DNA from: Candidatus Heteroscillospira lomanii
Lineage (GTDB): Bacteria; Bacillota; Clostridia; Oscillospirales; Oscillospiraceae
Assembly: GCA_904419385.1 (NCBI GenBank)
Contig: CAJFRI010000010.1
Location: 1 to 32,212 of the forward strand
DNA: 32,212 nt
Reading direction: 5' to 3'
In this document: piece by piece, positions 1 to 8,522 of the stretch
Position numbering within the stretch: position 1 is the stretch's first letter
Layout of the letters: every line of letters begins with the position of its first letter
Program-made: the position numbers and the translations under genes
The notes under the pieces: generated by a model
Told to the model about the DNA's origin: nothing
Seen by the model: the letters and a program-made list of their open reading frames with translations, nothing else
Databases searched by the model: none

Positions 1-924
1 TTCGGCACTCGCTACAGCGCCGGCAACATCATCATGACCGTCGGCGCAGCCTCCGGTCTCAACATCATCCTCAAGACGCTGCTCAACCCCGGCGACGAGG
101 TCGTGGCCATCGCCCCGTTCTTCGTCGAGTACGGCAACTATGTACGCAGCTACGACGGCGAGCTCGTCGTCGTGCCCCCCACGACCGATGATTTCCAGCC
201 CGACGCCGCCGAGGTCGCAAAATACATAACCGCAAAGACCCGCGCCGTCATCCTCAACACCCCGAACAACCCCACCGGCGTCATCTACACTGCCGATACC
301 CTCAAAAAGCTCGCCGTCATGCTCGAGGACAAGCAGCGCGAGTACGGCACCAGCATCTATATCATCAGCGACGAGCCCTACCGCGAGCTCGCCTACGACG
401 GCGCCGACGTCCCCTGGATACCCGGCATCTACCGCAACACCATAGTCGGCTACTCCTGGTCCAAGTCGCTCTCCCTGCCAGGCGAGCGCATAGGCTATGT
501 CGTCATCCCCTCGGAGATCGACGACGGCCAGCTCATCTTCGACGCCGCGTGCATAGCCAACCGGGTGAACGGCTCGGTCAACGCCCCGTCGCTCTTCCAG
601 CGCGTGGTCATGCGCTGCGTCGATGTGCCCACCGACCTCACCGGGTACGACGCCAACCGCCGTCTCCTTTACGACGGGCTCACCTCGCTCGGATTCGAGG
701 CCGTCTACCCCGACGGAGCTTTCTATCTCTGGCTCAAGGTGCCCGACGGCGACGACGCGGCTTTCGTAGAAAAAGCCAAGGCCCACAACATCCTGGTCGT
801 CCCCGGCGCCAGTTTTGCCGGCAAGGGATATGTCCGCGTGGCCTACTGCGTGTCCGCCGACACTATAAAGAACTCCATGCCCGGCTTTGCCAAGCTCGCC
901 GCGGAATACGGGCTCAAAAAATAA
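1..924 (+). CDS. PLP-dependent class I/II aminotransferase, 5' truncated by window edge
   Basis: Open frame from base 1 (FGTRYSAGNIIMTVGAASGLN...), NTPNNPTG motif, PLP-lysine context SWSKSLSLPGERIGY. Confidence 0.93.
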   Translation, partial: FGTRYSAGNIIMTVGAASGLNIILKTLLNPGDEVVAIAPFFVEYGNYVRSYDGELVVVPPTTDDFQPDAAEVAKYITAKTRAVILNTPNNPTGVIYTADTLKKLAVMLEDKQREYGTSIYIISDEPYRELAYDGADVPWIPGIYRNTIVGYSWSKSLSLPGERIGYVVIPSEIDDGQLIFDAACIANRVNGSVNAPSLFQRVVMRCVDVPTDLTGYDANRRLLYDGLTSLGFEAVYPDGAFYLWLKVPDGDDAAFVEKAKAHNILVVPGASFAGKGYVRVAYCVSADTIKNSMPGFAKLAAEYGLKK

Positions 925-938
925 AACGACACAGAGGA

Positions 939-1943
939 ATGGAAATGGAAGAGAAAAAGGTAATACTCAGCGGCATCCAGCCGTCCGGAGCTCTCACCCT
1001 CGGCTCCTATCTCGGAGCGATCAAGAACTGGGCCGAGCTCGCCGACAGCTATGACTGCTATTATATGATGGCGGACATGCACACCATCACTGTCCGCCAG
1101 AACCCCGCCGACCTCCGCCGCCGCACGCTCGAACAGCTCGCGGCCTACATTGCCGCCGGCCTCGACCCAGAGAAAAACACCATCTTCATCCAGAGCCACG
1201 TCCCGGCGCACGCTCAGCTCGGCTGGGTGCTCAACTGCTACACCATGTTCGGCGAGCTGTCGCGCATGACGCAGTTCAAGGACAAGAGCGCGAAACACTC
1301 CGACAACATAAACGCCGGCCTCTTCGATTATCCCGTGCTCATGGCGGCCGATATCCTGCTCTATCAGGCGGATCTCGTGCCCGTCGGCGGCGACCAGAAA
1401 CAGCACGTCGAGATCTGCCGCGACATCGCCGCCCGCTTCAACGGCATCTACGGCGACGTGTTCAAGCTGCCCGAGCCCTACATCGGCAAGGTCGGCGCGC
1501 GCATCATGAGCCTGCAGACCCCCGAGAACAAGATGTCGAAGTCCGACCCCGATCCCAACGGCTGCGTATACATGATGGACAAGCCCGAGGACATCGCGCG
1601 CAAGTTCAAGCGCGCCGTCACCGACTGCGACGCCTGCGTGCGCTACGACGTCAAGGAAAAGCCCGGCATCTCCAACCTCATGCAGATCTATTCCGTCGCC
1701 ACCGGCCACAGTTTCGAGGAGATCGAGCGCGAGTTCGCCGGCCGCGGCTACGGCGACTTCAAGGCCGCCGTGGGCGACGCCGTCATCGAGCTCCTGCGCC
1801 CCGTGCGCGAGGAGACCGAGCGTCTCGTCAAGGACAAGGCCTATCTCGAGACGGTCTACCGCGCCGGAGCCGAGCGCGCCGAGCACACCGCGAATAAAAC
1901 TCTGCGCAAAGTCTACAAGAAGATCGGCTTCGTACAGAGATAA
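939..1943 (+). CDS. trpS: Tryptophanyl-tRNA synthetase
   Basis: SGIQPSGALTLGSYLGAIKNW, VGGDQKQHVE, ENKMSKSDP (KMSKS); ATG at 939 preceded by AGAGGA; the longer ORF from 549 overlaps the aminotransferase. Confidence 0.96.
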   Translation: MEMEEKKVILSGIQPSGALTLGSYLGAIKNWAELADSYDCYYMMADMHTITVRQNPADLRRRTLEQLAAYIAAGLDPEKNTIFIQSHVPAHAQLGWVLNCYTMFGELSRMTQFKDKSAKHSDNINAGLFDYPVLMAADILLYQADLVPVGGDQKQHVEICRDIAARFNGIYGDVFKLPEPYIGKVGARIMSLQTPENKMSKSDPDPNGCVYMMDKPEDIARKFKRAVTDCDACVRYDVKEKPGISNLMQIYSVATGHSFEEIEREFAGRGYGDFKAAVGDAVIELLRPVREETERLVKDKAYLETVYRAGAERAEHTANKTLRKVYKKIGFVQR

Positions 1944-1958
1944 AACCGGAGGCATCCA

Positions 1959-3050
1959 ATGAACATCGACACCTCCCTGCTGGTCAGGCTGCTGCTCGCC
2001 CTCGGGGCCGCCTTTGTCATCAGCTTTGCCTCGACCCCGGCTGTCAAGGCTTTTGCCCAAAAGGTCGGAGCAATCGACGTGCCCAACGAGGCCCGCAGGG
2101 TACACGATCATCCCATCCCGCGTCTCGGCGGGCTTGCGATATTCATCGGCTTTCTGCTGAGCGTGATCCTCTTTGCCGATATCAACACGCAGATACGGGG
2201 CATACTCATAGGTTCAGTCGTCATCGCAGCCACCGGCGCCATAGACGACATCATATCGCTCAGGGCCCTCACGAAACTGCTCATGCAGATCATCGCCGCA
2301 GTCATCGCCGTGCTGCACGGCGTCGTAATAGAGGTCGTCATGAACCCGAACGTGTTCGCCGAGGCCGAGCACATCTCGCTCGGCATACTGTCCGTGCCGA
2401 TAACCATACTGTGGATAGTCGCCGTGACGAATGCCGTTAACCTCATCGACGGGCTTGACGGCCTGGCCGTCGGCGTGTCGACCATAGCGTCGGTGACCAT
2501 GCTGGTCGTCGCGCTCGTCGTCTCCGAGCCGAACGTCGCCATCATCCTCGCCTGCCTCGCCGGCGCCTGCGTTGGGTTCATGCCGTATAACCTCAACCCC
2601 GCCAAGATCTTCATGGGCGACACCGGCGCACTCCTGCTCGGCTATGTGCTGAGCACCATGTCGGTGGTCGGCATGTTCAAGTTCTATGCGGTCGTGTCTT
2701 TCTTCGTGCCGGTGCTGGCGCTCGCCGTGCCCTTAATCGACACGTCGTTTGCCTTCATCAGGCGTATACTGCGCGGGCAGAGCCCGTTCACACCCGACCG
2801 CGGGCACTTCCACCACCGCCTGCTCGATATGGGCATGAGCCAGAAGCAGGCCGTCAGCATTCTCTACACTGTGAGCATCATTCTCGGCGTGTCGGCCGTC
2901 GTGCTCGCCACGACCGGGGAGTTCAAAATACTCATTCTCGTCGTCGGCTTCTGCATCGCCGCCGCGTGCGGGCTGCACATAGCCGAGAAAAACCACAATC
3001 ATCACGAGGCCGCTCAGCCTCACACGGAGCACGATGATGGAAAAAATTAA
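1959..3050 (+). CDS. tagO: Undecaprenyl-phosphate GlcNAc-1-phosphate transferase family (MraY/WecA/TagO)
   Basis: Polytopic; RRVHDHPIPRLGGLAIF, NAVNLIDGLDGLA, FMGDTGALLLGY, DRGHFHHRLLDMG motifs; GGAGG RBS. Confidence 0.92.
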   Translation: MNIDTSLLVRLLLALGAAFVISFASTPAVKAFAQKVGAIDVPNEARRVHDHPIPRLGGLAIFIGFLLSVILFADINTQIRGILIGSVVIAATGAIDDIISLRALTKLLMQIIAAVIAVLHGVVIEVVMNPNVFAEAEHISLGILSVPITILWIVAVTNAVNLIDGLDGLAVGVSTIASVTMLVVALVVSEPNVAIILACLAGACVGFMPYNLNPAKIFMGDTGALLLGYVLSTMSVVGMFKFYAVVSFFVPVLALAVPLIDTSFAFIRRILRGQSPFTPDRGHFHHRLLDMGMSQKQAVSILYTVSIILGVSAVVLATTGEFKILILVVGFCIAAACGLHIAEKNHNHHEAAQPHTEHDDGKN

Positions 3051-4179
3051 AATCATGACCGTGTTCGGCACGAGGCCAGAGGCCATAAAGATGGCTCCGC
3101 TCGTGCTCGAACTTCAAAAGCACCCCGAGTTCGAGACGACGGTCTGCGTCACGGCGCAGCACCGCGAGATGCTCGACTCCGTAATGGACTGCTTCGGCAT
3201 AAAAGCCGACTCAGACCTCAACATCATGTCCAAGGGGCAGACCCTGTCCGACATCACCACCCGCGCCCTGAAAGGCCTCGAGGATGCCTTCCTCCTCCGC
3301 CGGCCCGACATGGTGCTCGTCCACGGCGACACCACGACGACCTTCGCCGGCGCGCTCGCCGCGTTCTATTCCAGGACAGCCGTCGGCCATGTTGAAGCCG
3401 GGCTGCGCACCTATGACAGATGGTCGCCGTTCCCAGAGGAGATGAACCGCTGCCTTGTGTCGCGCATCGCCGAGTGCCACTTCTGCCCCACGGCTCAAAA
3501 CGCCGAAAATCTCGCCCGCGAAGGGGTGACAGGCGGCGTATACGTCACGGGCAACACAGTCATCGACGCCATGCGCTACACCATCGGCGACGGTGAGTTC
3601 GTCTCCGCCGAGCTGCGCGCCCTGCCGCTCGAGGGCCGGCGCGTCATCGCCATGACCTGCCACCGCCGCGAAAACTACGGCGAGCCGATGGAGAATATTT
3701 TCCGCGCCGTGCGCCGCATAGCTGAGCGCTACAGCGACTGCGCGGTGGTGTACCCCGTACATCTCAGCCCCGCCGTGCGCGAAACGGCGCAGCGCCTGCT
3801 CTCCGGCTGCGGCAACATTTTCCTCACCGAGCCGCTTGACGTTTTCGACATGCACCGTCTGCTGCGCCGCAGCTATCTCGTCATGACCGATTCCGGCGGG
3901 CTCCAGGAGGAGGCCCCCGCCCTCGGCAAGCCGGTGCTCGTCCTGCGCCGCGAGACGGAGCGGCCCGAGGCCGCCAAGGCCGGCACCGTGCGCATAGCCG
4001 GCACCGACGAGGAGGAGATATACACCCTCGCGTGCAGCCTGCTCGACAGCGAGGACGAGTATCAGAAGATGGCTCACGCCGTGAATCCCTACGGCGACGG
4101 CCGCGCCTGCGAGCGCATCGCCGCGGCTCTGCTGCACCACTTCGGCGCCGGTGAGCGCCCGGCCGACTTCAGGCCATGA
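3034..4179 (+). CDS. wecB: UDP-N-acetylglucosamine 2-epimerase (non-hydrolysing)
   Basis: MTVFGTRPEAIKMAPL, VHGDTTTTFAGALAAFY, HVEAGLRT, TDSGGLQEEAPALGKPVLVLR; overlaps the tagO 3' end. Confidence 0.95.
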   Translation: MMEKIKIMTVFGTRPEAIKMAPLVLELQKHPEFETTVCVTAQHREMLDSVMDCFGIKADSDLNIMSKGQTLSDITTRALKGLEDAFLLRRPDMVLVHGDTTTTFAGALAAFYSRTAVGHVEAGLRTYDRWSPFPEEMNRCLVSRIAECHFCPTAQNAENLAREGVTGGVYVTGNTVIDAMRYTIGDGEFVSAELRALPLEGRRVIAMTCHRRENYGEPMENIFRAVRRIAERYSDCAVVYPVHLSPAVRETAQRLLSGCGNIFLTEPLDVFDMHRLLRRSYLVMTDSGGLQEEAPALGKPVLVLRRETERPEAAKAGTVRIAGTDEEEIYTLACSLLDSEDEYQKMAHAVNPYGDGRACERIAAALLHHFGAGERPADFRP

Positions 4180-4919
4180 AAAAAAACGTCCTGCACCGGG
4201 TGCTGCTGGCCATACCCTGCGCCGCAGTTTTGATATTCGCGCTGTTCTACCTGTCGCGCGACGTCGAGACGCCGCCAGTCTCCCTTGCGACTCCCGCGGT
4301 CAGCGGAACCGGTGAGCTCAGCAGCGGAGAGCTGGGCGGCGGCACATACCTGCCTGTCTCCGTGACTCCGGACACCGTGCAGGCCGTCGTCGGCGACACG
4401 CTGTCGCGCGCTGAGAACTACTCGCGCACTGTGACCGTCGAGAGCTTCTGGTCATCCGGCAGCTCGAGCGAGCGGCTCGAGTGCCACGTCAGCGGCGTAG
4501 ACATGCACATCATAGAGACAGGCACCGGCCCCGTCAGGCACACGCTCCTGCTCGGTGACGAGGTGTTCATCTGGTATGACGGCGACATCCACGCTTTCTC
4601 CGGCAGCTCGTCAGCCATGCCGGAAAACATCGCGGACAAGTTCGCGCGCACGCTCACATACGAGGAGCTGCTCGAGCTCGACCCGGCCGATATCACAGAT
4701 GCCGGTTACACCGACTACAACGGCACGAGCTGCATCTTCGCCGAATATGTCTCCGGCGGGCTGGGATATACCTCACGGGTCTATATAGGCATAGACACAG
4801 GCCTGCTCATGGGCGCCGAGCGATATGACGGCGACATGCTCATATACCGCATGGCCTCCGACCAGCCGGTGGTCGAGCAGCCGGATAGCTCGTATTTCGA
4901 GCGCCCTGCTATCAGCTGA
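4176..4919 (+). CDS. Membrane-anchored extracytoplasmic protein of unknown function
   Basis: N-terminal hydrophobic anchor (VLLAIPCAAVLIFALFYL), Ser/Thr/Gly-rich linker, beta-rich C-terminal part; 4-nt ATGA overlap with wecB. Confidence 0.8.
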   Translation: MKKNVLHRVLLAIPCAAVLIFALFYLSRDVETPPVSLATPAVSGTGELSSGELGGGTYLPVSVTPDTVQAVVGDTLSRAENYSRTVTVESFWSSGSSSERLECHVSGVDMHIIETGTGPVRHTLLLGDEVFIWYDGDIHAFSGSSSAMPENIADKFARTLTYEELLELDPADITDAGYTDYNGTSCIFAEYVSGGLGYTSRVYIGIDTGLLMGAERYDGDMLIYRMASDQPVVEQPDSSYFERPAIS

Positions 4920-5190
4920 GCGCGAGGATGGCCATTATCAGGAGCAGCTGCTTGTCGCCGCTCTCGCGGTACATGAGGTAGATGATAAGCAGGAGGATCA
5001 GGTCCTCCGTCTCGAGATTCATCAGGCGTGACAGCGCCCCGCCTATCCCCTGCATCAGCTGATCGCCGCCGCGCCCGGAATATGCGGGCTGCGGCGGTTT
5101 TGGTTTTATGTACTGCTGAGGCGGCATGTCGCCCGGCTCCGGGACCCGCTCGAATCGCCCGTTCGAACCGGAATATCTATTTATCGCCAT
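4912..5190 (-). CDS. Small unknown protein: Pro-rich N-terminal part, hydrophobic C-terminal segment
   Basis: ATG at 5190 preceded by GGGGGTGAGG; MAINRYSGSNGRFERVPEPGD...LETEDLILLLIIYLMYRESGDKQLLLIMAILALS. Confidence 0.75.
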   Translation of the reverse strand: MAINRYSGSNGRFERVPEPGDMPPQQYIKPKPPQPAYSGRGGDQLMQGIGGALSRLMNLETEDLILLLIIYLMYRESGDKQLLLIMAILALS

Positions 5191-5521
5191 CTGCCTCACC
5201 CCCGTATTCGCGCAGCACGGCCCCGGCGATGCGCGCCATCTCCGACATGCGTATCGCGCGCTCGAGCTTTCCGGCGCGCTTTGAGTCGAGACAGCGGCTC
5301 AGATTGTGGAGTTTGGCAGCGTTCCCGCTGTCCGTCCCACGCGCCGCGCCGAGGCGTGACAGCAGCTTCTGGAGCAGGGGATCGGGCCCATCCGGGCCCG
5401 TGTCCGCGGCGGTGTTCTCCTGTTCCTGTGCGCCCATGAGCGAGCGCGCGAGCTCGCTTATGCGCCTCATCTCCTCCGGATCGCTGAGTATACCGTTTAT
5501 CTTCTCCTCAAGTTCATTCAA
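5177..5521 (-). CDS. Small unknown protein (MNELEEKINGILSDPEEMRRISELARSLMG...)
   Basis: TTG start at 5521 with GGAGGTGATC RBS; overlaps the next gene downstream; helical, charged. Confidence 0.75.
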   Translation of the reverse strand: MNELEEKINGILSDPEEMRRISELARSLMGAQEQENTAADTGPDGPDPLLQKLLSRLGAARGTDSGNAAKLHNLSRCLDSKRAGKLERAIRMSEMARIAGAVLREYGGEADGDK

Positions 5522-5555
5522 GGCCCGATCACCTCCGCCCGCGCGTGCGCCCGAA

Positions 5556-5798
5556 TTATTTTTTCATTATCCCGGATATCTTTTCAGCGAGCGCCCGGCC
5601 CTCGCCGGTGTTTAAAACGGCGCGCAGTGTCTCGGCCAGTTTTGCCGGGTCGCCCTCAGCTACCGCGGCGCGCACGGCATCCTTGTCTATAAGGCTCTCG
5701 AGCCTGCGCCCCTCCTCGGCTGTGACGGCGTTCATCAATTCCTGCGCTTTTCCGCTCTCTCGGAGCATTTTTTCAGCGGATCTTATATCCACGGTCAT
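5556..5798 (-). CDS. Small unknown helical protein (MTVDIRSAEKMLRESGKAQELMNAV...)
   Basis: ATG at 5798 directly after AAGGGAGGT. Confidence 0.75.
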   Translation of the reverse strand: MTVDIRSAEKMLRESGKAQELMNAVTAEEGRRLESLIDKDAVRAAVAEGDPAKLAETLRAVLNTGEGRALAEKISGIMKK

Positions 5799-5852
5799 AC
5801 CTCCCTTGTCGTCTATCCCATTATATTCATCCGATCTAAAGAGGTGCACATT

Positions 5853-6314
5853 TTGAAAATCGCAGTTTTCTCCGATTCACACGGCGACGTCGACGTGATG
5901 TGCCGGGCTGTCGCCGCCTGGCAGCCCGACCTGATACTCCACCTCGGCGACTACGCCGCAGACGCAGATGATCTCCAGCGCGAGACAGGCATTCCCACCC
6001 GCCGGGTCCGCGGCAACTGCGACATGGCCTCACGCGCGCCCGACAGCGATCTGTTCGAGCTGTGCGGCGTGCGCATAATGATGTGCCACGGGCACAAGTT
6101 CTCCGTCAAGATCTCGCTCGACGCCGTGCTCAACGCCGCGGCCTTCTCACGCGCGGACGTGCTGCTCTACGGGCACACCCATGCCGCCCACATCGAGCGC
6201 ATGGGCGGGCTGCTCGTCATAAATCCGGGCAGCGCCGGCTCGCCGTCGCACCCGTCCTGGGTGAAGCTCGTGCTCGACTCCGGCAGAGCCGAGGCTGAGC
6301 TTGCCGTCATTTGA
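5853..6314 (+). CDS. Metallophosphoesterase/phosphodiesterase, YfcE/MJ0936 family
   Basis: KIAVFSDSHGDVD, LHLGDY, VRGNCD, CHGH, YGHTHAA, NPGS motifs; TTG at 5853 spaced from AAAGAGGTG. Confidence 0.9.
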   Translation: MKIAVFSDSHGDVDVMCRAVAAWQPDLILHLGDYAADADDLQRETGIPTRRVRGNCDMASRAPDSDLFELCGVRIMMCHGHKFSVKISLDAVLNAAAFSRADVLLYGHTHAAHIERMGGLLVINPGSAGSPSHPSWVKLVLDSGRAEAELAVI

Positions 6315-6339
6315 CAACAGGTGTTTTTTAAGTTATCAT
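6311..6339 (+). promoter_or_regulatory. SigmaA-type promoter for the cupin gene
   Basis: TTGACA - 17 bp - TATCAT; the -35 contains the TGA stop of the upstream gene. Confidence 0.6.
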
Positions 6340-6369
6340 ATTGCCATAAACAACTGGAGGTGCAGTATT

Positions 6370-6717
6370 ATGGTCAGAAAACCGCAGGTCGAGTACAAAT
6401 ATGATCTACGCGGCGGCAAGGGCGAGATCGAATTTAACCACATCCTGTCTCAGGACGAGATGATGGGGCACGGCACCATGTTCGCCAAGCTCATCCTCAA
6501 GCCCGGCAGCGTGCTCGGCCGTCACCAGCACGTCGGCAACAAAGAGCCGTACTACATCGTGTCCGGCACCGGGATATACACTGATAACGACGGCACTGTT
6601 ACCACCGTCGGCCCCGGCGACGTCTGCTATATCGACGTCGGCGATTTCCACGGTATCGAAAACCCCTCCAAGACAGAAAACCTCGAGCTGATTGCACTCA
6701 TTCTCAACGAAGCCTGA
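6370..6717 (+). CDS. Cupin domain protein
   Basis: GHGTMFAKLILKPGSVLGRHQHVGNKEPYYIVSGTGIYTDNDG...VGPGDVCYIDVGDFHGIEN; CTGGAGGTG RBS. Confidence 0.9.
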   Translation: MVRKPQVEYKYDLRGGKGEIEFNHILSQDEMMGHGTMFAKLILKPGSVLGRHQHVGNKEPYYIVSGTGIYTDNDGTVTTVGPGDVCYIDVGDFHGIENPSKTENLELIALILNEA

Positions 6718-6730
6718 GGTAAAAGCGCCA

Positions 6731-6765
6731 AAAAGGAGCATACACAGAGTGTATGCTCCTCTTTT
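6731..6765 (+). terminator. Intrinsic terminator (convergent with the minus-strand hydrolase)
   Basis: GGAGCATACAC-AGA-GTGTATGCTCC followed by TCTTTTT; A-run on the 5' side. Confidence 0.9.
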
Positions 6766-6780
6766 TGCCTCTATACTGGT

Positions 6781-7371
6781 TCAGGCTGCTTCGTAATAAG
6801 GGTTCGGCAGGCTCCAGTCCCAGCGCTCGCCATCTATATAGGCGTTGCGGAAATGGTTTTCATAGCCGTCCCCGGAAAACCAGAGGTAATCCCTGGGCAA
6901 AACCCGGCCGACCTCGACGGCGCCCTCAGACTCGAGCGCGTGGCGCCTGAGCACGTCGGCGGCTATCTCATAGAGCGCATCGTCGACGGGGTTGGATTCC
7001 GAATAACCGGCAAACTGCCCCGGGCTCGTGACGACAGCCTCGACGCTCATGCCGTAATAATCGGTCCGGTTGAGTATGCACCAGGCGACTGCCGCCTGCT
7101 GTACCTTCGTGCAGGAGCGGCATTCACCGTAGAGCGTCTTGGCAATGAGCTGCGCGTCGTGCTCCGAGACTTCGGTCTCAGAGCGCTCGAGCGTTGCGAC
7201 GGCGCATGCAAGCGCGTCGAAAGTCACGCTCTCTATATCGTGCACGGCAGCCGGCGGCTGAACATCCTCAACCACGGCCGTCTCGGCCGCCCTCTCGCCG
7301 GCGCCGAGCGACGACGCGGCAAACAGGAGCGACACGGCTCCGGCAGTTATCCTCATGAGCGAAATGCTCAT
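6781..7371 (-). CDS. Cell wall hydrolase, SleB-type domain
   Basis: LIAKTLYGECRSCTKVQQAAVAWCILNR, PGQFAGYSESNP, LWFSGDGYENHFRN; GGAGGTGACAG RBS; N-terminal signal-like segment. Confidence 0.88.
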   Translation of the reverse strand: MSISLMRITAGAVSLLFAASSLGAGERAAETAVVEDVQPPAAVHDIESVTFDALACAVATLERSETEVSEHDAQLIAKTLYGECRSCTKVQQAAVAWCILNRTDYYGMSVEAVVTSPGQFAGYSESNPVDDALYEIAADVLRRHALESEGAVEVGRVLPRDYLWFSGDGYENHFRNAYIDGERWDWSLPNPYYEAA

Positions 7372-7448
7372 TCTGTCACCTCCGTGTTATGATATGGAGG
7401 CGCGGCGCGCTCTGCGCCTCCGGTTTTAATATTTTTTTAACAAATAGC

Positions 7449-7478
7449 TTGACCGCGGCCTCCCTATGAGGTTATACT
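7449..7478 (+). promoter_or_regulatory. SigmaA-type promoter for the YbjQ-family gene
   Basis: TTGACC - 18 bp - TATACT. Confidence 0.5.
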
Positions 7479-7521
7479 TATGATGCTAAGAAGCTCGATA
7501 TGACAAGATTTGGAGGACAAC

Positions 7522-7842
7522 ATGATACTCACTACAACATCCACAGTCGAAGGCAGGACCATCTATCAGTACCACGGAATAGTTTTCGGCGAGGTCATCT
7601 CCGGTGTCAACGTCTTTAAAGACTTTGCAGCCGGTCTCTCCAACTTTTTCGGCGGGCGCTCGTCTACATATGAGAACGAGCTCATGAGAGCCCGTGAGGA
7701 AGCCCTGGCCGAGCTCAGCGAGCGCGCTGAGCGGCTCGGCGCGAACGCCGTGGTCGGCATAGATGTCGATTATGAAGTCCTCGGCACGGACAACGGCATG
7801 CTCATGGTCACCGTCAGCGGCACGGCGGTCACGGTCAACTGA
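7522..7842 (+). CDS. YbjQ/UPF0145 family protein
   Basis: [28 protein letters not shown]...[32 protein letters not shown]. Confidence 0.92.
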   Translation: MILTTTSTVEGRTIYQYHGIVFGEVISGVNVFKDFAAGLSNFFGGRSSTYENELMRAREEALAELSERAERLGANAVVGIDVDYEVLGTDNGMLMVTVSGTAVTVN

Positions 7843-7867
7843 TTTCTTCAGCTCCCGCAGAGCAAAA

Positions 7868-7909
7868 AACGGGCGGTCGATGATATCATCGACCGCCCGT
7901 TCACTTTTT
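7868..7909. terminator. Intrinsic terminator built on a 34-bp perfect palindrome
   Basis: AACGGGCGGTCGATGATATCATCGACCGCCCGTT (7868-7901), T-run downstream, A-run upstream; between convergent genes. Confidence 0.85.
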
Positions 7910-7916
7910 ATAAGTC

Positions 7917-8420
7917 TCACCGCCGCAGGACAGGTACGGCCCGCTCCAGCGCCTTGAGCAGCACCACGGACGAAACGAGCCCGAACACCCCCTGACCTAT
8001 GTTCATCGGCACTCCGGCCAGAGCGGCGGCTCCATAGCCGAGCACTATGCCCTCATAGCAGAAATACCCCGCCACCATGGCGCACTCCGCGGCCGCGGCG
8101 GCCGCTATCGCGCCCATGAGACTGTGCCCCAGCCTCGAGTAGAGCGCGTATGCGATGAGCGCGCAGAGCGCCTTGACTATGAGCGACGCCGGGACATAGT
8201 AGGCGTAGCCGCTCAGCAGGTCGGCAAGGGCGGAGCCCACGCCCGCCGCCGCGGCGCCGTATGCCGGGGAGAGCAAGAAGCCCGCGAGCAGCACGAAGCA
8301 GTCGCCCAGGTGGACATAGCCGTTCGTGGGTGTAGGCACTTTGAACGCCATAGTCGCCACGCAGCACAGCGCGGCAAACATCGCGGCAACGGTAAGGTCT
8401 TTGACATTTTCAGTTTTCAC
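7917..8420 (-). CDS. ECF transporter S component (substrate not assignable from sequence alone)
   Basis: Polytopic; LTVAAMFAALCCVATMAFKVPTPTNGYVHLGDCFVLLAGFLLSPAYGAAAAGVGSALADLLSGY; GTG at 8420 with AAGAGGTG RBS. Confidence 0.85.
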   Translation of the reverse strand: MKTENVKDLTVAAMFAALCCVATMAFKVPTPTNGYVHLGDCFVLLAGFLLSPAYGAAAAGVGSALADLLSGYAYYVPASLIVKALCALIAYALYSRLGHSLMGAIAAAAAAECAMVAGYFCYEGIVLGYGAAALAGVPMNIGQGVFGLVSSVVLLKALERAVPVLRR

Positions 8421-8522
8421 CAGAAACACCTCTTGCTATTTCATCCCGGCTATATTACAATAAATCTGATATTATTAAAAGAACCATTTTGAATTTTTTA
8501 TATAACACCAGATTGGAGCTAA

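Noticed and set aside
549-938. 5' extension of the trpS ORF into the aminotransferase gene
   Set aside because: Arg/Pro/His-rich out-of-frame translation; trpS has a good start with RBS at 939
843-2111. 422-aa minus-strand ORF antisense to trpS
   Set aside because: Shadow ORF over trpS with KMSKS and HIGH-type motifs on the sense strand
3211-4140. 309-aa minus-strand ORF antisense to wecB
   Set aside because: Shadow ORF; wecB is unambiguous
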